Part shown: one piece after another, positions 56,053 through 64,000 of the stretch
Layout: the number at the start of each line of letters is the position of its first letter
Position numbering within the stretch: the stretch's first letter is position 1
DNA from: Cytidiella melzeri
Lineage: Eukaryota; Basidiomycota; Agaricomycetes; Polyporales; Irpicaceae
Length of the DNA: 64,000 bases
Assembly (NCBI GenBank): GCA_022592445.1
Contig: JABYQR010000016.1
Coordinates: 1 to 64,000 of the forward strand
Direction: 5' to 3'
The notes under the pieces: model-generated
What the model saw: only the letters and a program-made list of their open reading frames with translations
The model's database searches: none
What the model was told of the DNA's origin: nothing
Program-made: the position numbers and the translations under genes

Positions 56053-57182
56053 CTATGCGGAAATCTGACCATTCGTCAACAGCTCGAACGCCTTGACACC
56101 TCGCTGCCCTAATAGGGTCGCACACGCAACAGCTGAGGCACCTGCGTGAATCATTCTTTGGCGAGCCTCCAAGCTAGTCACCCCTCCAACGCCAATGACC
56201 TTTATCTTCCGGATGCCAGGATCACGGTGCTCAGCAAACAGCCTTGAAAACGCATAGACGTTTCCCAGTGCCAAAGGGTGCAAGGCCTCTCCTCCTAACC
56301 CTCCCAGGTGTGTTGGCAGTGCAAAAGGAGTGTCATTAGTGGCCGACTCCTCGTTTCCCAGTTGGTCCGTGAGCAACAGACAAGATCCAAGGGTGTTTGT
56401 GCACGTCACAAATGCGAAAGGGCTGACAGCGTCTTCGCCATCTAGCCTCGGGTTAGGCCTGGAATAAGAGGACAAACGGCGGACGATATCTTGGAAGCGT
56501 GCTGAATATATGTATGGGGGAAGCTTGAGGCCGATGGTCACCGAAGGATCCGAATAATATGCGGACGCGAGGACGTCAAGAAACGGGACGAGAAAAGGGA
56601 GGTTGTACGCTGGTGGGGTGGTGTCTCTTATATTTGGGCAGGAAGTGTTGAGCTCGATCGCGACTAGTAGCATTGGATTGACCACGCCGACGGCTGGTGG
56701 GTCACGGCTCATGTGAAAATCGTGCAGTCTAAACCTGAGCTCCATGACTTCGTCGACCATCTCTTGAAGAACTGTGGATGAAGATGAGGTTATGCTGATT
56801 ATGATGGGTTTCGCGGGCCAAGACCCAGAGGTTGTAGGATGGGTGAGAAGATCATATACCCATGATATGTAGGAACGAAGAGGGTGAGGAGAATACCCGT
56901 AAGAGTTCAGCGACGTGGTCGACGACGCAGAAAACGCGACCTAGAGATTACGAATGCGATATATAGGGTTGAGATTAATATCCATGCTGACCGGGTAGTG
57001 TTGACAGGACATACCGTATGCGTGTTGTCTTCGCTGAACCCATTCAGGGTTGCGGTACGAGTGGTAACAGCTCCTGTATACGGACACTCGTAGAGTTCAC
57101 GCAGCTGGGTCAAGTCGGAAGCCCATAAACAGGAGGAATTGAGGAGGGGGGGATTGATGTCGATTGTGTTGAACTCCACCAT
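56053..57182 (-). CDS. URA1: class-1 dihydroorotate dehydrogenase-like flavoprotein
   Basis: The family oxidises dihydroorotate to orotate in pyrimidine synthesis; class 1A members are cytosolic and use fumarate. Two exons (57015-57182, 56053-56940) give 351 residues. MVEFNTIDINPPLLNSSCLWAS, TGAVTTRTATLNGF and TTSLNSYGYSPHPLRSYISWV match the N-terminal FMN-binding part. LVAIELNTSCPNI carries the catalytic Cys typical of class 1. TIGLKLPPYI, FAFVTCTNT, LGGLGGEALHPLALGNV and IKVIGVGGVTSLEARQRMIHAGASAV complete the barrel. No mitochondrial targeting sequence or membrane helix is present, unlike class 2. The motif following SCPN differs from bacterial enzymes, so exact electron acceptor and role are open. 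Confidence 0.85.
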
Positions 57183-57431
57183 GAGTCTGTCTCGTAACCG
57201 ATGAGTAAGTTTTCTTGATCTAGGAGAAAGAAAGAAAACATACCGGAGGTGTAGAGGATAGAGATGTCGGAGGTTTCTCCCACAGATGCTTGCAGTACTT
57301 ATGCATCGTTGTCTTATCGTAAAATTGATCGTATAGGCCTAGACGCGAAACACTTCAAGTTGAATGTCTTGAACGTGATTACGTAAGAGGATGGTGCAGG
57401 CCAACATCGCTTGTTGTCTTCATCGACCACC
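57183..57431. other. 249-bp divergent upstream region
   Basis: This lies between the divergent dihydroorotate dehydrogenase and Sec14-like genes and must serve both. Confidence 0.45.
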
Positions 57432-58708
<1,277 letters not shown>

Positions 58709-58847
58709 CTCGATTGTCTTGGAAGTGCTTAGAGGACCTAGATTTTTGCGCTATCGTACGTTTGGAGTCATTGTTCAGTGGGAACGTCTGCATCATATCA
58801 TAATTACAGCAGAGTCCTAATAAATATGACGTATCAACAGCTATGGT

Positions 58848-59918
58848 CTATGGATACCACACCTTCCGCTGGTAGTCTAACAGTATAGGCACAAAATCCC
58901 AAAAGCCAAAGTCGGGCCAGTAGGTGTCGGAGAACTGAATTTGCGTGTTCTCACACACCTATTGAAAAGCCAGGTTGAGTGGTAGCAAAAGAAACGCAAA
59001 TGAATATAATGGAAGCGGACGTACCTGCCAAGTCAAAAAGTCGCTGAGGCGTTTCACACCACTGGTGCGAATGAGGATGTCGATCGGAGGACTGTCGACG
59101 ACCGAGGTCATGATGTGTGCATCAAGGTCATTCTCAGTCAAAGTTCTGAAAATTCATAAGTATCAATTGCATGGTTCGTATAGAGTTAGCTCACTTCTCT
59201 TGTCCATCCAGGAGAGACTCGCGAACGGAAGCTTCCACGGCCAAGGTGATGTCATCCCGGCTCGCGTAAGACATGCAAAGGTTGAGGATTGCTCTAAGTA
59301 AACGAAGTTCACATATCCTGCTACGACTGGTCAAGAAACAAACCCACTTGTCGTTGTTACGCGTCAGATCTTCCGCTTTCTTGACTGCCTCTTGCACTGC
59401 AGGCGGAAGGAGATCCTTCCGGCCGACAACGTTCAGACGGATTCCGTGTTGCTCCAAAAGCTCACTACCAGTTCCAGAAACATGAGCTGCTGTCGTAAAC
59501 AGAGTTGGAATGGCCAGGCATACCCATGCTGAGCCATTTCCACGAGTTTCTCCTCCGCGAGCTTCATGAGCGCATCGACCTCCTCGGGGGGTCGCTTGAA
59601 GTTCTCGATGGCAAACGCGTAAGCGGAAACACAGCGAACGCCAAGTTTCATACATATCTCCAGCATCTATGCTGCATCTTAGTGTATGTTTGTGATATCC
59701 TAGCGCAAAAACGAGAGGGCACATACCCGATGCAATGCCTGGAAACCGTCGGTGTGGCCTTGTGCCACCTGTTTCTGATGCAGGCGAGCGTAGCGTCGGT
59801 TACCGTCCATGATGAACGCGACATGTTCTGGGATGGGTCCGGCTGAGAGCACGGTGAGCAGTGCGCTCTGCGCTTTTGCGGACACGGTTTCTTGTATTCG
59901 CGACGTGTAGTAGTTCAT
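58848..59918 (-). CDS. RER2: dehydrodolichyl diphosphate synthase (cis-prenyltransferase)
   Basis: Rer2 elongates farnesyl diphosphate with isopentenyl units to make the dolichol backbone needed for N-glycosylation in the ER. Six exons (59727-59918, 59524-59666, 59348-59464, 59195-59293, 59025-59145, 58848-58958) give 260 residues. The catalytic motif is [15 protein letters not shown]. Other family stretches are [73 protein letters not shown] and [14 protein letters not shown]. The protein is somewhat shorter than yeast Rer2. It shares its upstream region with the ER DnaJ gene. Confidence 0.95.
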
Positions 59919-60201
59919 GTAAGTGCTCGATATCCTCTGACTCTAACTTCTTACACGATCAAGCGTCGGCATCCCTTCCGAATTGATGATACTTATACTT
60001 AATGCCACGTGGAGGCATACTACGTGGCGTGTTACATGTCATGTAACACATTATCAATATTAATAGTGTAGACGCGCCTGTCTTGCTGTCCTACTCACTA
60101 TCCTGTCCTACGCAACCTCTCTTGAACACTCTCCTCTTTACACTTGCCTGTTCATCGACATAAGCCCGCGAACTCAGGCAAATCCAGTATAGAATAGCCC
60201 C
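59919..60201. promoter_or_regulatory. 283-bp shared promoter of RER2 and ER DnaJ
   Basis: The starts of two ER-pathway genes face outward. Within it are CCACGTGG (60005-60012), TACGTGG (60021-60027), a 21-bp palindrome (60029-60049) and an AT-rich core (TTATCAATATTAATA from 60051). The ACGTG words resemble bZIP/Hac1-type sites of the unfolded protein response; TACGTG is the yeast UPRE-2 core. Confidence 0.6.
60029..60049. repeat. 21-bp perfect palindrome with one central base
   Basis: GTGTTACATG (60029-60038), T, CATGTAACAC (60040-60049). It sits directly after the second ACGTGG word in the RER2/DnaJ promoter. Confidence 0.85.
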
Positions 60202-61897
60202 ATGGCGCCGGCGACCACCCTCCTGCTACTTGGTTCGCTGCTTCTGCTCGCTGTTCTCGTGAACGCAGCCGACCTATACAAGGTTCTCGACCGTTAGTGC
60301 AAAGGCGCGCAAAGTGATGACTTATGCAGTCCTTCACTGACGTCCCTGTTGTATATTACAGTCGATCGCTCAGCCTCAGAGAAAGACATACGGGCTGCTT
60401 ACAAGAGATTGAGCCGGAAGTGAGCGACTCGCAGATAACGACACAATGTACACTGTGCTGAGCTTTTGAGCGTAGGTTTCACCCTGACAAGAATAAGGAA
60501 CCAGGTGCGGAGGAGAGGTTCGTAGAGGTCGCGCACGCGTACGAGATTCTTTCCGACGAGACAGTGCGTTATCTCCCCGTCTCCCTGACTTGGCCCTCAT
60601 TCACCTCCTGTTCGCAGAAAAAGCAGGTTTACGATAGATACGGAGAAGTATGCTAGATGCAGGCTTGCTTTCAACCTACTGATTGTTCTGTAGGAAGGTT
60701 TGAAGGCGCACGAAGGTGGTCAAAACCCTCATGCAAACCCCTTCGACGTCTTCCACAACTTTTTTGGACATGGGGGTGTGTAGATATATCTGTCTGTTCC
60801 CATTTGTTTGACCAAGCTCTCTACCGTAGGACATCCTGGTCAGCAAGTGAGACGAGGACCCACAAGCCTCAGCGAGATGGAAGTTAGCCTCGCCGACATG
60901 TAAGTCCCTCGTAAGCCAGCACGTTTCACACTCTGACCTCAATTTCCTGCAGGTATACAGGAGGAACCGTTGAGGTGCGTTATCGTCTGTGACACAGTCT
61001 CTCATCACAGCTGACAGTTCATGACACGTTTTAGTTCATGGTCCAGAAGCGCATCTTGTGCGACCACTGCCGAGGCACAGGTGCCGCTTCCTCTAGCGAC
61101 ATCCACACTTGCACAAGCTGTAACGGCGCTGGGATCAAAATCGTCCGTCAGCAGATTTTTCCCGGCATGTTCTCGCAAGCGCAGACCACCTGCACTGACT
61201 GCGGTGGACGCGGTAAAGTCATCAAGAGAGTGTGCCCGCACTGTAAAGGACACAAGACGGTCTCGCACACGCAGCAATACACGCTTGAGATCCCGAAGGG
61301 GATGCCGGAGGGTCAAGAGATCATATACGAAGGAGAGGCAGACGAGAGCCCGGATTGGGAGGCTGGTGATATTATCATGCGTGTAAAGAGCAGGAAAGAG
61401 ACAGGTGGATGGAGGAGGAAAGAGAGTGGGCTCTACTGGAAGGAGACTATTGGTGTTGATGAGGTATGTCTGTCAATGTTATTTCTTTTGAAGAGATGGG
61501 CAATATGACCCTTTTGTCATCATCCAGGCACTACTGGGCTTCGAGAGGAATTTGACGCATCTAGACGGACACATCGTTCACCTGAAGCGCCATGGCGTGA
61601 CACAGCCAGGTTCGTTGAAAATTGTCCTTGTCTTGGTACATGGAGCTGTTGTGTTGACAGCCGTTTGTAAAGGCTTTATTCAAGTTATCCAAGATGAGGG
61701 CATGCCGGTGTACGGTGAATCCCGCTATGGCGATTTGTATGTTGAATACAACGTCGTGCTTCCGCGGACACTTTCACCAGCAATACAACGTAGTGAGTTT
61801 GGTTTGAGCGTCCCTTTCGACTGATCTGACGCCCCGTTCTTTTGTAGAGTTAGCGGAGGCTTTCCATGGACAGCACCATGTCAAGGATGAGTTATAA
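60202..61897 (+). CDS. SCJ1: ER-luminal DnaJ co-chaperone ending in KDEL
   Basis: This is a class-A J-protein that stimulates the ER HSP70 (Kar2/BiP). Eleven exons (60202-60292, 60362-60419, 60476-60563, 60618-60647, 60694-60775, 60830-60899, 60953-60974, 61035-61463, 61528-61609, 61673-61792, 61848-61897) give 373 residues. [22 protein letters not shown] is the signal peptide. The J domain has [16 protein letters not shown] with the HPD motif. Four zinc-finger repeats follow: [24 protein letters not shown] and CPHCKGH. The C-terminal domain includes [13 protein letters not shown] and GDIIMRVK. The protein ends HVKDEL, an ER retrieval signal. Together these fit Scj1/ERdj3-like function in folding and ER-associated degradation. 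Confidence 0.96.
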
Positions 61898-62062
61898 TAT
61901 GTTTTGTGTTTCCATCGGATTAGACGTGCGTATATATATACATGTGGTGCAAAGTGAATCAATCGTGAGGCGTACGTACAAGCAGCTGTGGAAATGCTCG
62001 TGTCGACGTTGACAAGGTTTCACAAACGACGCGCAAGAATTGACAGCCATTGCGTCTGATCG

Positions 62063-62758
62063 TCATGTGCGTTGATACGACCTAGGTGCTGGGATGAGTC
62101 CCATCATACCAAAAACCAGCGCATATAGTCCAGAAGCTGAGCAGGCAAGGGACCGCGGATTGAGTTTCGCGCAGTGTGGAACGGACAGGTATAACTTACC
62201 GCCCACTATTCCCTTCAAAAACCCCAACTCGGACCAGCGACCGAGAGTATACACCGTCAGAATCCACCCACACACGATAGAGGCTGTCAATATCTACACA
62301 AGGCTCGGGGTGAGTGGTAAGCTAAAATGCGGCCAGGAAACGGTATGGCATACCGGTATTACTGAAGAAAGGATGCCTGACTGACGCCAATGACGGAACT
62401 GCGAGGAGATAAGCGGTTTGGAAGAGTTCTTAATTGACCAAGTGGGGGGCTCACGTCGGGTCTTATGCCTTGTACGATCGGCATAAGAAGGACATACATG
62501 AACAGCGAGACTGTTACTGCGCCTAGCGAGAGTGCTAGGAACGCGCTTGTGCTGTGAGACGGTTGAGTGTGTGGTGCATACGCTGCGCAGCCATCTGCGT
62601 TGAAGGACATACAGGGCGTAAGAGCTGATCTCTGCATCGCGTGAGAAAATGCTCCAGAACGCATTATGGGTGTCGAGCCAGAACGTAAGCAGAGCACCTG
62701 GGATGATGAACTTGAGTTGTCGGAGGGTGTGTCGGGAGAGCGATGTGCTGGAGGTCAT
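62063..62758 (-). CDS. small four-helix membrane protein, family not recognised
   Basis: Five exons (62613-62758, 62455-62551, 62354-62398, 62200-62293, 62063-62136) join in frame to 151 residues. After MTSSTSLSRHTLRQLK come hydrophobic segments FIIPGALLTFWLDT, ALTSAFLALSLGAVTVSLFMYVLLMPIV, IPILTASIVCGWILTVYTLG and SGLYALVFGMMGLIPAP, with the loop RWSELGFLKGIVG between the last two. Donors are GTATGT, GTGAGC, GTATGC and GTAAGT. The regular gene structure argues for a real gene. No function can be assigned. Confidence 0.7.
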
Positions 62759-63340
62759 TGGTAGCGTTTGAGCTGCTGCTCTGAACGAGCCAGCTCGGTG
62801 CGAAGAGGTGCTGTGGGGTCAAACTCTTTTCCCATCAGATGGAATCACATGCATCACGGTCACGTGTGTGACCCGACATCACATAGTTCCGGACGTGATG
62901 CAGCTGTAAACTGTAGCAGCTATGATTATTGGATATACATATCATGTCCAAATATTCTCGGTGGCCACGCAGCGAGAGCCAGGCACTAGCGCTGGCAGAT
63001 GTCAACGTGTCCTGCCATAAAAGGCCAAGTCGATGGCAGTGCCCGATATAGTTAGTCGCCTTCCATATATGGAGCTTGTGACAAGTGTTCCAGTTTGATG
63101 GCGTCCCTGAAATCCGTGAATTGACGGGAAAAAAACAGGTTTCAGTGAGTTTCACCGCCATTTTCCTTTTGATGGCAGAGTGTGTACATATACCGTGAAC
63201 CGTCGTGCTCCTTCGCTCTACTGCCCGTTGTTGCCGCAGCTCTGCGCTGGAAAGGTCGCCTCAGCACTGAGGGCGTCACCAAGCACCCATGGACATTGTG
63301 CCTACCTTTGGTGCGCTCTACTGCCACTCTACTGTATTGC
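62759..63340. other. divergent upstream region, no gene seen
   Basis: This 580-bp stretch lies between the small membrane protein (minus) and the DUF6534-type gene (plus). The frame of the latter is open upstream to 63182, so its start could lie further 5'. Confidence 0.4.
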
Positions 63341-64000
63341 ATGCTCAAAGTACTCACATGCATTAAAGGCGCGACTTTGTTGGGATGCTTGGGAATGATG
63401 GGGTCTGTTTCTGCATGTTTCGTGTACTCTGTCTACTAACGCATTTTCCCGATACAGACTCTACGGAATCACTTGTGCACAGGTAAGTAACCCAGGTACT
63501 CTGAGCCCTTGCGTTTTTGGCTGCTTATCACTCGTGGCCCTTAGTCGTTCGCATACTTCGTCTTCTATCCTGACGATAACAGGCGAAACAAGGCACTAGT
63601 GAGTGATCTTTGTGGTACATGATAAGACCACTAACGGCTGATGGCTCCAGGTGTGGACACTCTTGTATGCCAATGCTCAAAGAGTATTTGTCAAACGCTG
63701 ACCACAATTCTCTGCCTAGGTCCCTCGATACAGTTCACGTAGTCTTCGGTACGATTCATGCAATACTGGCGCTCACACGTAGCTTACCTTTTTCCGTGGA
63801 CGCAGTCTGCCACGCAATGTTCCACTATCTGGTAAGTGTTTGTAAGTTTAATACGAACAGTCGCAGCAGAATGAGGTATGCTTTACAAAGATATTGAACT
63901 ACTCGAATCCGATAGCCCTTACTACTGGAACATGGTGCGTCCTTTCCGCAGGCTGATTGTCGCTACGAGGCAGTCGCTCACCGGAATGTCTTGCTAGGTC
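63341..64000 (+). CDS. DUF6534-type multi-pass membrane protein, 3' end outside window
   Basis: Exons 63341-63423, 63458-63482, 63545-63598, 63651-63664, 63720-63831, 63891-63934 and 63952 onward keep frame to the window end. Sequence pattern: ATLLGCLGMMGSVSACF, VLYGITCAQSFAYFVFYPDD, LSLDTVHVVFGTIHAILAL, VCHAMFHYL, then ILNYSNPIALTTGTW. This G-x-LYGITxxQ...YFxxYPxD...WxLDTxH...YL order is the mark of the large basidiomycete family annotated DUF6534, of unknown role. The first intron (63424-63457) is only 34 nt but has a perfect TACTAAC branch site, so that junction is the weakest part. One exon has 14 nt. The start is tentative. Confidence 0.75.

Overview
This window is nuclear DNA of a filamentous basidiomycete, most likely an agaricomycete. 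The genes are dense and split by many short introns of about 45-75 nt. Promoters are compact and often shared, and the gene content includes two secreted dye-decolorizing peroxidases and a DUF6534-type membrane protein. All exon models were assembled by hand from GT/AG (rarely GC/AG) signals and frame continuity. Where exon sums are given, the total is a whole number of codons.

Left part (1-10.5 kb): a short-chain dehydrogenase cut by the window edge, a large fungal membrane protein with a long disordered tail, a 2.2-kb gene-free stretch holding a diverged tandem repeat, a secreted DyP peroxidase, and SUMO. Middle-left (11-26 kb): an Ivy1/BAR-like coiled-coil protein; a divergent pair encoding two tri-snRNP proteins (Dib1 and cyclophilin H); a short Fab1/PIKfyve-like lipid kinase without FYVE and chaperonin domains; an AlkB-like dioxygenase; and a second DyP peroxidase in opposite orientation with the same exon layout as the first.

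Middle (27-43 kb): an F-box protein, a conserved unknown, the Rab geranylgeranyltransferase beta subunit, a GPI-type cysteine-rich wall protein, a GT15 mannosyltransferase, a BRD7/9-like bromodomain protein, a nucleotidyltransferase-fold protein, and a coiled-coil protein with a one-base frame problem.

Right part (43-64 kb): an HSP70-12-like gene with an internal deletion, an intron-containing tRNA-Arg(CCG), Rae1, Erg3, CCT5, the PP2A catalytic subunit, eIF1A, a class-1 dihydroorotate dehydrogenase, a Sec14-like protein, dehydrodolichyl diphosphate synthase, an ER DnaJ ending in KDEL, a small membrane protein, and a truncated DUF6534 gene.

Most genes are housekeeping and unrelated. The functional links I see are divergent pairs: Dib1 with cyclophilin H (spliceosome), and Rer2 with the ER DnaJ (secretory pathway). 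I found no transposon, CRISPR array or new multigene system. The most unusual observations are at RNA-processing level: a predicted 3-nt microexon in cyclophilin H, and a stop-free intron of 111 nt placed exactly between the last codon and the stop codon of PP2A.
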